Shown: in pieces, positions 11,827 to 22,632 of the stretch
Layout: the number at the start of each line of letters is the position of its first letter
Position numbering within the stretch: position 1 is the first letter of the stretch
NCBI GenBank assembly: GCA_022457155.1
Contig: JAJGOT010000047.1
Span: 1,618,501-1,682,500 of the forward strand
Direction: 5' to 3'
Length of the DNA stretch: 64,000 nucleotides
Source of the DNA: Cladopsammia gracilis
Lineage: Eukaryota > Cnidaria > Anthozoa > Scleractinia > Dendrophylliidae
The notes under the pieces: model-generated
Database searches by the model: none
What the model saw: the letters and a program-made list of their open reading frames with translations, nothing else
Told to the model about the DNA's origin: nothing
Made by a program: the position numbers and the translations under genes

Positions 11827-12536
11827 CGCTTTACTGGCGAAAATGCAAATAACTGGTTGCTAAAACAATATTTTACGTACCTTGCAAGGACGCAAAGAGT
11901 GAATCATGCTCCTATGAAATTATCCGCTGGACCCGCTAGATCCCATAAAAAAATCCTTGTCAGGCGGTCCTGCTGCCTTAGTTTTAGGCCGCTCTCCCGT
12001 TTTTGCTGTAGAAGCCATCCATGAAAACAATGATTCGACGGTTAAGACGTGTTCAAGGATGCAGATGAAACGGGCCGAGACAAGGCAATATTATCAGAGA
12101 ATAAGTCAGGGCTGCCGGTAAACCGGTCCCACGCGCGAAAGAAACAAAATCGGAACTAATTTGATACACTCTGATTGTCATCGTCAGAAGAAAAGCAAAT
12201 GTTCACTTTTGCAACATTCGTATTCCCTGAAGATTAGATGATCACAGATAGTATACGGTTCTTTTCCACTTTTTTGGTAAAAGGTTGGTCAAGACAACAA
12301 AGGAATGTGTAAACATATTCATGTTAAACACATTCATCCATTCACCTCGTGATAACTCGTGTCACGCTTTTATTTGCTTTTTACAATACTTTCTTGTGTT
12401 CAAAATAGCACTATCAGATATCGGAACAATTTATACTTTTTAAGCTGACTAGCTTTCAATTCAAACCGATCTAAGGGCCAAGGTACTTTAATAATGAGTC
12501 CATTTTGTATTTTGGCGTTCAAGACAAACCGAACTG

Positions 12537-12626
12537 TCTCAACGGGGCCAAGGTCTCGTGAAAGGTAGAATTCTGTACTTTTAAGTACAGAATTCTACCT
12601 TTCACGAGACCTTGGCCCCGTTGAGA
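12537..12626. repeat. Perfect 90-bp hairpin in the left arm of the Penelope-like element
   Basis: 44-bp arms (TCTCAACGGGGCCAAGG... and its complement) are separated by two bases. The corresponding place in the right arm (about 15896-15945) has only one of the two arms, so a local snap-back duplication happened in the left copy after the two arms formed. Confidence 0.9.
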
Positions 12627-12718
12627 AGTTAAAATGAGTTCAATTTATACGGAATAGATAGTAAATGGCATGCCTACACTGACTCCCTTTGTGGGGTTAT
12701 TGCGTCGCATTGGATCCT

Positions 12719-13791
12719 TCAGATTTTTGCTCGCACGAGCGTGTCTTTGAGGGATTTGCCTCTTTTGTATGATATTATCGGAGGTTTCTTGTAAATAGTT
12801 TTTAGCGGTGGCTGATTTTCTATTAAACTCCAGTTATCCATCACTATTTGTTTGAGATTTTGCACTGCTGGGTGGTACCTAGTGACAAAAGGCAATATCT
12901 TATCATGAGTCTTTTTCTTTTGTTCGAGTGCCGACCGTCTAAAGGCGAAAATGACTCCTGATAGTGACCTCTCTATGACTGTTTTTGGATACCCACGCGC
13001 TATAAGGCGTAGTTTGAAGTTAGAGAGGCACTCTTCAAATGTTATTTTTGAAGGGTTCGTTCTCAGTAGTCTAATTGCTTCGCCTTTGATAAAACCTCTT
13101 TTTACGCCTGGCGGATGGCAAGAGGTAAAGTGTGTATATTGAAAGGTTTCAGTCGGTTTGTAGTGCGTATTGATGTCCAGGATGGATTCGCTTTTAAACC
13201 TTTCCCCTTTGAATACAACTGTATCAAGGAAAATTATTTTGTTCTCTGATACCTCGGCTGTAAATTTAATGGTAGGGTGGAGTCTATTAGCTTGATCAAT
13301 AAATAGATTGACTTCTTGTATATTGCTGTCCCAAAGGGAGAAAATGTCGTCAATGTAGCGTTTCCATACTCTTGGCTTCGTTATATTGCTTTGTTGAATT
13401 ATTCTTGTTTCAATTTCCGCCATGAAAATATTTGCAAATGACACTGCCATTTTTGTTCCCACAGCGGTTCCATGAGTTCGGAGATAATTTTCGCCATAGA
13501 ACTGGAACGAATTCTACTGTAGGATTAAAACAAGCATTTCGTTTAGGAAACGTGTAGGTATCGGAGGGCTGTTATTGTGGAACTTTTCGTATGCTTTGCA
13601 CACTACTTCTATCCCTTCCTCCTGTGGAATGTTTGTATACAAGCGATAGTGAAATCCATCGAAACTAAAATAGCATCCTGGCCCATTTTATTTTTCTCTA
13701 TGAATTTGATGAAATCGGTTGTATCCTTAATATAGGATAGTTGTTTTTGAGCGATAGGTTGTAGTATTCGGCTAACAAAACTGTAAACCAA
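12719..13791 (-). pseudogene. Penelope-like reverse transcriptase, 5'-truncated and frameshifted (minus copy)
   Basis: The main open part (13462 to 12719, 247 codons) begins GTKMAVSFANIFMAEIE and contains the catalytic motif YIDDIF, then a palm and thumb region ending in LVRAKI. An upstream piece in another frame (13791-13609) contains QKQLSYIKDTTDFIKFIE, the finger region. The frames are separated by disruptions around 13470-13620. Sequence 5' to 13791 is missing. The motifs and their order are characteristic of Penelope-like elements, which use this enzyme for target-primed copying. No sense-strand GIY-YIG endonuclease follows the stop. Confidence 0.88.
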
Positions 13792-13799
13792 AGCAATGT

Positions 13800-15808
13800 A
13801 AATTTAGCCGAATTACAAAAACAATTTTCAGATCTTACAGATATTGTGTGTAAACATGTATTGCGGAATCCTGCAAAAGAAAATAAACCAGATGAAGTTT
13901 ATAACACTGTGTTCTCTGACCCTATAAAGAACGGCATAAATAGCCATATACACAAGAGCGATTTCTTATCTAAGAACACTGAAGACGCAATAAGCGTAGG
14001 AGAAACATGAAAAAAGGCGGGCAGCCACAGAAAGGGAGATAAATGTAAAATATCTTAAAAACCTCTCAAGCCATCGGCTAACTGACAGCCAGGTCAACAT
14101 ATTATCAAAGGGACTCAAATTCATCCCACCACCCGTGACAAACGGAACTAAAATAAGGCAAGGACTCTTGCGGGATTTTGAACAATTTGCGAGACGAATG
14201 CGCCTCCAATATATCTTTCACGGCCAAAATAAAGAAACTGAACCACATCCATTTCACGTCAACTCGAATTGGATTCTACCGGTTCAACCATCCGTTGCCT
14301 TTGAGAGCTATTTGGAAAGTATTAAAATACAACTCTCTGACGGATTAAAATAACAAAGCCAAAAAATAACTTGTCATGTAGCGAGGTAAAAGCCATCACT
14401 GAACTTAAAACAAACTCTGACATAAACCTTAAAAGGGCAGATAAAGGAACAACAACAGTCCTCATGAATAAAACGGACAAAATAAACGAGGCCCTATAGT
14501 GCAACTAAAAAATAGAGAGCACTACCAACCTCTCAAAATACCGATGGTTAGAGACACACAAGAGAAAGTTAACAAACTTATCTCTCTGCTACATCAGGGC
14601 AAGCACATAGACGACATGCAAATGACAAACAAATGGCTTTTACAAACTCCTGAACCGCCAAGATTACCAATACTCTATACGCTAACTAAAATCCACAAAC
14701 CTAAACCGGTCGGCTGACCCATCATCTCGGGCTGTGACGGCCCTAAGGAAAGAATATCTTCTTTTGTGGATAGTCTGCTGCAAAAACAACTATCCTATAT
14801 TAAGGATACAACCGATTTCATCAAATTCATAGAGAAAAATAAAATGGGCCAGGATGCTATTTTAGTTTCGATGGATGTCACTATCGCTTGTATACAAACA
14901 TTCCACAGGAGGAAGGGATAGAAGTAGTGTGCAAAGCATACGAAAAGTTCCACAATAACAACCCTCCGATACCTACACGTTTCCTAAACGAAATGCTTGT
15001 TTTAATCCTACAGTAGAATTCGTTCCAGTTCTATGGCGAAAATTATCTCCGAACTCATGGAACCGCTGTGGGAACAAAAATGGCAGTGTCATTTGCAAAT
15101 ATTTTCATGGCGGAAATTGAAACAAGAATAATTCAACAAAGCAATATAACGAAGCAGAGTATGGAAACGCTACATTGACGACATTTTCTCCCTTTGGGAC
15201 AGCAATATACAAGAAGTCAATCTATTTATTGATCAAGCTAATAGACTCCACCCTACCATTAAATTTACAGCCGAGGTATCAGAGAACAAAATAATTTTCC
15301 TTGATACAGTTGTATTCAAAGGGGAAAGGTTTAAAAGCGAATCCATCCTGGACATCAATACGCACTACAAACCGACTGAAACCTTTCAATATACACACTT
15401 TACCTCTTGCCATCCGCCAGGCGTAAAAAGAGGTTTTATCAAAGGCGAAGCAATTAGACTACTGAAAACGAACCCTTCAAAAATACATTTGAAGAGTGCC
15501 TCTCTAACTACAAACTACGCCTTATAGCGCGTGGGTATCCAAAAACAGTCATAGAGAGGTCACTATCAGGAGTCATTTTCGCCTTTAGACGGTCGGCACT
15601 CGAACAAAAGAAAAAGACTCATGATAAGATATTGCCTTTTGTCACTACGTACCACTCAGCAGTGCAAAATCTCAAACAAATAGTGATGGATAACTGGAGT
15701 TTAATAGAAAATCAGCCACTGCTAAAAACTATTTACAAGAAACCTCCGATAATATCATACAAAAGAGGCAAATCCCTCAAAGACACGCTCGTGCGAGCAA
15801 AAATCTGA
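13800..15808 (+). pseudogene. Penelope-like reverse transcriptase, longer but broken (plus copy)
   Basis: Successive plus-strand frames carry the N-terminal region (around 14105-14353, with IRQGLLRDFEQFARRM), a fragment with INLKRADKGTTT, another at 14499-14717 ending LTKIHKPKPVG, then the SGCDGP block, the finger region, the YIDDIF motif (about 15168-15190) and the end at 15806-15808. At least four frame breaks or stops separate them, including a stop replacing the residue after KPVG and a two-base deletion before the catalytic motif. It retains about 1 kb of 5' coding sequence that the minus copy lacks. Confidence 0.85.
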
Positions 15809-16411
15809 AGGCTCCAATGCGGCGCAATAACCCCACAAAGGGAGTCAGTGTAGGCATGCCATTTACTATCTATTCCGTATAAATTGAACTCATTAAGTAC
15901 AGAATTCTACCTTTCACGAGACCTTGGCGCCGTTGAGACAGTTCGGTTTGTCTTGAACGCCAAAATACAAAATGGACTCATTATTAAAGTACCTTGACCC
16001 TTAGATCGGTTTGAATTGAAAGCTAGTCAGCTTAAAAAGTATAAATTGTTCCGATATCTGATAGTGCTATTTTGAACACAAGAAAGTATTGTGAATGGAT
16101 GAATGTGTTTAACATGAATATGTTTACACATTCCTTTGTTGTATTTACCAACCTTTTACCAAAAAAGTGGAAAAGAACCGTATACTATCTGTGATCATCT
16201 AATCTTCAGGGAATACGAATGTTGCAAAAGTGAACATTTGCTTTTCTTCTGACAATGACAATCAGAGTGTATCAAATTAGTTCCGATTTTGTTTCTTACG
16301 CACGTGGGACCGGTTTACCGGCAGCCCTGACTTATTCTCTGATAATATTGCCTTGTCTCGGCCCGTTTCATCTGCATCTTTGAACACATCTTAACCGTCG
16401 AATCATTGTTT

Positions 16412-16792
16412 TCATGGATGGCTTCTACAGCAAAAACGGGAGAGCGGCCTAAAACTAAGGCAGCAGGACCGCCTGACAAGGATTTTTTTATGGGATCTAG
16501 CGGGTCCAGCGGATAATTTCATAGGAGCATGATTCACTCTTTGCGTCCTTGCAAGGTACGTAAAATATTGTTTTAGCAACCAGTTATTTGCATTTTCGCC
16601 AGTAAAGCGTTCCTTTAGCAAATTAGCAGATTTTCCACCTATATACAGTGTAGAGTTGCTAATTTTACCATCACATGAAACATAAACAAAGATACACTTC
16701 GCAGTACCAGAGCGGTGTTTGAAAATACGCGTCAACGATCTAACTGCGTTTGTTTGTAACCGTTTGGTTTTGCTAGTGCGGGGAAAACGCAT
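16412..16792 (-). CDS. 126-residue ORF antisense to the retroelement, possible GIY-YIG-like fold
   Basis: The frame runs inward from the right end, opposite in direction to the reverse transcriptase of its arm. It starts MRFPRTSKTKRLQ, is strongly basic, and contains KCIFVYVSCDGK then LYIGGKSANLLKERF. A VY followed about 12 residues later by YIG and then an arginine ten residues on is the spacing of GIY-YIG endonucleases, but the catalytic glutamate is not obvious, so this is only a suggestion. The left-arm copy has a premature stop. It may equally be a chance open frame in conserved non-coding sequence. Confidence 0.35.
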   Translation of the reverse strand: MRFPRTSKTKRLQTNAVRSLTRIFKHRSGTAKCIFVYVSCDGKISNSTLYIGGKSANLLKERFTGENANNWLLKQYFTYLARTQRVNHAPMKLSAGPARSHKKILVRRSCCLSFRPLSRFCCRSHP

Positions 16793-17230
16793 ATTTTAAT
16801 ACAAAACTGCCTTTTTTTCTGAAGAATTTAATACAGTGTACAGTTTTTCTGAAGAACTTTAAGTGTACCGTGATTATTGTAATTGATTATCTTTTTGGCG
16901 CTAAGTCAGAATAATAAGGCGCCAAAACGTGTACGAATGGATCGATGAACGTAATAGGAACGAAAATTGGATAATCTTATATGCAGCTTTTGATTCGTTG
17001 AAACAGACTTTTTCAGTTCACGTTCGTACTGAATAAGTCGATTTTGTTTTGTACTCAATGAGTTTATCTATGATGACCTGTCAAAATACTGCTAGCTTAT
17101 TCGTTAATTTATACTTATTTAGTATTGGAAGATGACTCAATGAGTAGGTGGTCAGTGATTGGTTTATTTTAGACTTATCACTTCATTCCAGATTCTTTTT
17201 GGACGTTCCAGATTGATTCTAGCCAGTGTT

Positions 17231-18210
17231 CTAACAGACACTGGGGCCATAGTCCAGTATTAGGAAGACCAAAGTTTCAAAATTAGAGTCACCTTTCAAA
17301 TATTTTATCTCGGAAACGAAGTCAATGAGCCCCCCATTTTTTTGTATTTCTGACACCAGTAACTCATTACCTAGCTGTTGCAGAAGTTTTATAAAAAAAT
17401 CAGTATTAGAAGATTTTCGCGCGAACGTTAACAACGTTTCTTAGTCCAATTTCAGAAATCGTGTTACTTTAGTTCAAGTATGCCTGCGGAGTTAACCATC
17501 TTTGACACAAAAAGAGATATGATAATACATAGTACATATATAGTACTTTAAGTCATTCTAGGTTTTTCAAACCATTATTGTTCTCAACAGAAAATGGACA
17601 GTTTTGAATTTATTTTGATTTTTAAGAGAAAAAAATTGTTGTTACTATTGGTTAGTCAGGAGATCAGGAGCAGTGCTACATCAAAGCCGAAACAAGCAAT
17701 AGCACTGGTGGTTCAGTGGTAGAATTCTCGCCTGCCACGCGGGAGGCCCGGGTTCGATTCCCGGCCAGTGCAATTTTTTTATTGTAGTTTTGTGAGTCGG
17801 CTCAATTTTCATGATCAAATGAAAGATCAGTCAAAACTTGATATATTTTTGTTCCCAAGATCACGAAATAGTATAGCATTGTAAATGCGCGGATGGAAAA
17901 CCAAGGCCCAATTTTTAATCCACAGGATGATTATATTGCCGGTCCATACGCTATTGCTTTTTTTTTTTTTCATGCATGGGGAGCCATTTAAGTATTTTCA
18001 CTCGCAGTGACGAGCAGGCGAGTGATGTACACTTTGTACTGGCCCAAAAGGAGTCGAGGGTCTCAATGCAATGGGGTTAACCGTTAGCCGTAAAACGACC
18101 CAAAATTTAGTCGTTAGACGTAAAAACCTGAAAAGTTTAAACCGTTAGTCGTAAAAAAATTTCTAGCCACGATTTGTCATTTGCCAGCTCTTGTTAAGAC
18201 TGTTATGTGA
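17231..18210. repeat. Right copy of the tRNA-Gly-bearing duplicated segment (uninterrupted)
   Basis: Starts directly after the right end of the Penelope-like element and matches 6544-7120, 7669-7700 and 10825-11189 in order with few differences. It lacks the 3.1 kb transposon and the 548-bp stretch found in the left copy. It carries the second tRNA-Gly gene. Confidence 0.88.
17702..17772 (+). tRNA. tRNA-Gly (anticodon GCC), second identical copy
   Basis: Identical over all 71 bases to the gene at 7009-7079: paired acceptor arms GCACTGG/CCAGTGC, box A, anticodon loop CTGCCAC and box B GGTTCGATTCC. A seven-T run follows closely and would terminate RNA polymerase III. The surrounding segment is duplicated too, so this copy arose with it. 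Confidence 0.96.
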
Positions 18211-21200
18211 GTTTGTGTCGTGTCCCAGAATGATCCTTAGACCCTAAATGTGTCTCCGAAACAATGGAAATTAATTTTTTACTTTTTAAAATATAAATTA
18301 ATTTTTAACATTTAAAAACACTGGAAATTACAATTATTCGCTTGTTAAAATATGTTCCAACCACTTCAAGTGACCTAATTTAACATTGACATAATTTTTA
18401 AAACACCTATTTTCAAATTACCGAAAAAAAATGGCAGTGAAATTTCACTTCATGTACACTTTAAGCTCTGGCAGTTGGGAGCCATTAGGCTTGTGAAGAC
18501 TTACCTTTACCTTTAGTATCAGTGCCATAGTAATAGCTAATAGACCTTTTTACCAATACGGCAGCCATATTGAATTTGCCCCTTGGCATCCCATAATGAC
18601 TATTAAAATTAATATATTCCTTTGTTAAAGGGCCGGGCTATGTCACTAAGATAGGAAGGGGAAGGGAAGGTGGCATAGCCTCTTTAACAATTGATTTCAA
18701 TGGTCATTATCGGATGCCGGGGGGGGGGGGGGGGGGGGCAAAATCAATATGGCTGCCAAATATAACGTTAACGATAACATTAAAAGCTCCATTGTTATGT
18801 AGAGCTTCGCGAGGTCTGGCAATCACGTATTTCTAGTTGTAAACTGAGTAATTTATGTGACTAATTTTATCTAATTAATTGCATGTGTATACGTATGTGG
18901 GCCTTCAGTCCTCTTAAAAATCATTTATAACATTAACACGGTACTATTGCAATACAATGTAACATTCGAAACTGAGTCGGAATCTAGGAAGACAAGCTTC
19001 TTCATGTAAGCAGCACGAAGCTTCTAAAATAGCAAGGAAAAATGTTGTCTTTTAGGGCAACACTAAAATGAAACAAGTAGAAATACGTTTTTTAAATCGA
19101 ACATCAGCGAGTCTGAGTATCATAATCGGTGAATATAATCAAAATATTCTCTTAGATGCGCACTAGAAAATGCGATACACACTAAAAAATGCCATTAGAG
19201 TGATTTTACTTCAACTGTGAAACAGAAACTATTAGTTAGTGTTTAACACTATCTATCACTATCTTTTACACTAGTGCTAGACCTTGATAGAGTGATTACA
19301 GTTAACCCGTGAAACACAATCTAACAATTAGTGTGTGATAGTCCAAATTAAACAAAAGAAAACAATGGAATTATTGTCTAATAGTGCGTACTAGTCTACT
19401 AACTGTTTCACGGGTTAGTCTAACTGTAATAGCTCTAATATTTGAGGATAATAGAAACTGATACGAAGTACTACGGCGTAAAATCCTACTATCTATTTCA
19501 CGTGTGAAGTAAAACCACTCTAAAAAATACGCACTTAGATACGCTCTAAAAAATGCCACGGAATTTTATTTGGCGGGTAAATGTGTCTGGCGACAAATAC
19601 CAGAATTCTCAACTGCGTCGATGCTGGTTTCTAGAAAGCGCGCCGTTTTTGTGTTTGTGTTAAAAGTAAAATAAGATAATACGTTTTAACTGGTTTGAAA
19701 CTAACAGCCTTTTCATCATTAGTTATGTTACGTTTATGAGAACGCCCTTTTAAAAAAATGAAATAACACTTCCCAAACCTTGTTTGCCCAAGAATTGCGA
19801 TAGTACAGTAAGAGGTGAGAAAGGATATAGCGAGCATAAACCCAGTATTTGCTTTTAATTTTAGTATAGCTGGACTGGATGATATCCATCGGGTTTGTTG
19901 CAATTCGAATACCGGTAGCTGTATTCAGAATTACACAATACCTGAAGTTATTATTCGACATATTCTAGAGTGCAAATACGCATCAAAACGAGTGCAAATA
20001 TGACACTTTATTACACTCTTCTGACCGCGCGCTAGGAAACTGAAACAGTTTCAAAACCTTAATTTTAGGAGAAGATCACTGTCGTATAATAAACAATTTA
20101 ATCAGCTTGAAGTTGTATAATACGGCTGGGCATTTTTACTCGTCAGTTTAACGGACTCGTAAATATACTCAGCCGTATTACACAGCTTCACGCTGAATAA
20201 CCTCTATATAATACGCGCGCTCTGATTGGTCCATAGCTATTGACTGTTATACCAGTAAACCACATGGATATAAAAGCAATATACCGCGCATTTCTACGGT
20301 TTATCGGTGCAATTAACCGCTTGGGATGATGGAATAACACTCCAAGGCTTGTAAATCAATAAATCGATAAGTGAACCTTTTCGATATTCCCATACATTTC
20401 CTCTAAATTTAAAAATACGAACAACGGTCACACAGTTTGTGTGGGCTCCCTGTGGAATAATCTGATGCAAAAACTCCGAAAGCTTCGTACTTTCCTTTTA
20501 AATTCACCTTGATCATAGCTGCAAGAATAAGTTTTGTCTAGGTAGAGAAAATGATTGTTCAGTGTAAATTGAAAGAAAGGTTTTAAATATGTAAGGCAAC
20601 ATCAAGAGAGAACATCAAAGAATGAAAGAAGTTTTCCGTAGTGTGTAGAGATGTTCTGTCTGTGCACAGGGAACCATTATTATTAACTATCAACTCTCCT
20701 CTCTTCTCGTGGCCGTTAAATTGAAACCCGAGATTCTCCCTCGAGGATAGCTAATAGTTAATGGTAATGGTAATGGAAACTTGAGTTAATAATAATGGAA
20801 ACTTAACTTAATAGGCGCGTCGTATTCACGAAGCGGCAACGTGCAAGGTCAACCGTCTTCGCTCTGATTGAAATCGCTTCCCGAAAAAACAAAAAGACAC
20901 AGGAACACAGGTAACACAGGTAAAGAGCGGGGGTTCCCAGGGTTGTTAATAATTAACCGTAAATCCCTTATTGGATGTCCAGTAATCGTTTCGGGCAATG
21001 ACAAATCGATTTTGAAAATTTTCTCGTTGGGTACTCCTGTTAAATGATTATGTTATAGCTAAACAGCGTTTGGGTTCACTGTGGTCTGTAGTAGATATAG
21101 ATACAGTTTCAATTGGGATTTATGGCCGATTTTGGCTCCTGTTCCAATGTATTAGTTTAATGCACGTCGATACATGGCCAAAAACCCCTGAAAATCTGGG

Positions 21201-22401
21201 GCGAAAACTGGGAAATGAAAACCTGGGGAAAAACCTTTATTAAGCGGTCACCCTCGGGGAATAGCCAACTGAACGCTTAATAGAAGTTGACCGCTTAATA
21301 GAGGTGTTCTGAATTTAGCATGTAATATGGCAAAAATTCTGAAAATTGAAAGTTCTAGAATGCGAAATTGCTCACCAGATGTTTATTTTATTGCTAACAG
21401 CAACAGGAATACAAAATGTGATGAAAAGAAATTAAGTAATTGCATGTTCACGGAAGTTCATGCTTGGCTATCGGAATTTATAAATGTTGTTCGTAAGGCA
21501 AATCTTTGTTGTGAACCATATCATCAAAAGTTTTGCCATCACATTCAACATAAAACGAAAAAAAATCAGTTACGGCTGTCTATGATTTGGGGCCGCGTAG
21601 CTTAATTTCGCGAAGCAAGTCACTCACTTTGTTTGGTGTAAATGAAAGTTCTTCCTGACCATTTAACTTAGTGAAATACAATCAAATTCATTTATTTCGA
21701 GAAGGGTCGCGACAAGTGTACTCAGTGGAAAAGAACACGCCTTGTTTAGACGATGAATCTCTAGCTGATGAATCTCATGAACAAAATATAACCACCGGCT
21801 TCCCCATTACATCAGCCCCGGCACGCTTTTATCCGCCCTATTTGCGCTCTCAACATGCATGTATTTGCTTTCAGTTCTGATTAGTTCATTGCATTGTCTG
21901 CGTCTGTTGAGATTGGACAGAGAGATAACTTCATTAGGTTTTAAGGCACTCGTTTTATTTCCTAAAAAAATGAAAAGACTATTTTTTTATGTACTGATCA
22001 GTTCATTTTTAAATCGGTTCTATTATCCATTGGTTTCTTCATTTTCATTATATCATGCACACCAGTGTGAATGATGTTTGTTTGCGTGTGTGAAGTTTTG
22101 TTTCGTGATTCTTGTGACCACAGTCGCTCATTATAGATTTTCGCTACGACCCACCATTCATAAAAAATTTAAACGAAATCCTTTTTCAAATCACTGACCA
22201 ATTTAAAACCGCGGAAACTGAGAAAACAATCTTCACGTTTTCTTTCTTAACGCAATAGTTAACATATTTACTCGGTAAAGATGGCAATATCTCCCGCGTT
22301 TTCCTGAGTTTGGCGATTTCTCGCTTGCAGAACTTTCGTTGAGGCAGTCACGAGTTTTCGCATCTTCTCCGGGCAAGTCAATATTTTGTTTTAAAATCAG
22401 C
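18211..22401. other. Intergenic region and 5' flank of the channel gene; foldback repeats only
   Basis: Three foldback-like stretches are seen: 18550-18765 (arms with CAGCCATATTGAATTTGCCC, and a G run at about 18719-18738), about 19155-19555 (arms with CACTCTAAAAAATAC-like sequence), and about 20085-20205 (arms around AATACGGCTG). A frame at 21327-21605 has no recognisable domain. The channel 5' UTR must lie near the right end: a 9-codon upstream ORF (ATG at 22281, stop ending 22307) precedes the real start. Confidence 0.45.
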
Positions 22402-22632
22402 ATGGAGGATATTCACCTGGAGAATGGTGTGTGCTCCAATAAATTGCTGGTGAAAGCCGCAGGTACATCACAAGTTGTTATAACAGTTCAAGGACCAGAA
22501 AAAATGCTGGAAGACAACCCTCGTTCTTTGGCAGTTGTACCCGACCCCACACACAAAAGAGGACGATTAAGGCAGGCCCCTTCATATTTATTAGGGAAAC
22601 CTCTGCACGATTTCGACGCTACGGGGAACGTT
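22402..22632 (+). CDS. Channel exon 1: N-terminus (residues 1-77)
   Basis: Begins MEDIHLENG and ends [15 protein letters not shown] at a canonical donor (GTT|GTAAGT, phase 0). The last block matches the conserved cytoplasmic stretch before domain I of sodium channels. Intron 1 (22633-26338) follows and holds a short hairpin (22919-22950), a TTAA-flanked MITE, a hAT-like MITE with a tRNA-like insert and two further MITEs. Confidence 0.85.

Larger units (their letters stand above)
11189..17230. mobile_element. Palindromic Penelope-like retroelement (two head-to-head copies)
   Basis: The whole 6 kb is bounded by inverted ends starting AACACTGGCTAGAATC. The left arm (11189 to about 13792) is the reverse complement of about 14780-17230, and 13800-14780 is present once. 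Each arm contains Penelope-type reverse-transcriptase sequence reading outward, so the structure is a 5'-truncated copy on the minus strand fused head to head with a longer copy on the plus strand. Penelope-like elements are known for inverted, truncated partner copies. Both coding copies are broken. Neither carries a recognisable C-terminal GIY-YIG domain in the sense direction. The element sits between the two copies of a ~1 kb duplicated host segment. Confidence 0.85.

Noticed and set aside
21327..21605. 92-codon plus-strand frame near the channel 5' flank
   Set aside because: No similarity recognised, and no splice signals that would connect it to the channel gene.
22339..22401. Extension of the channel N-terminus upstream of 22402
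   Set aside because: The upstream start is TTG, not ATG, and the extra residues match nothing in the family.
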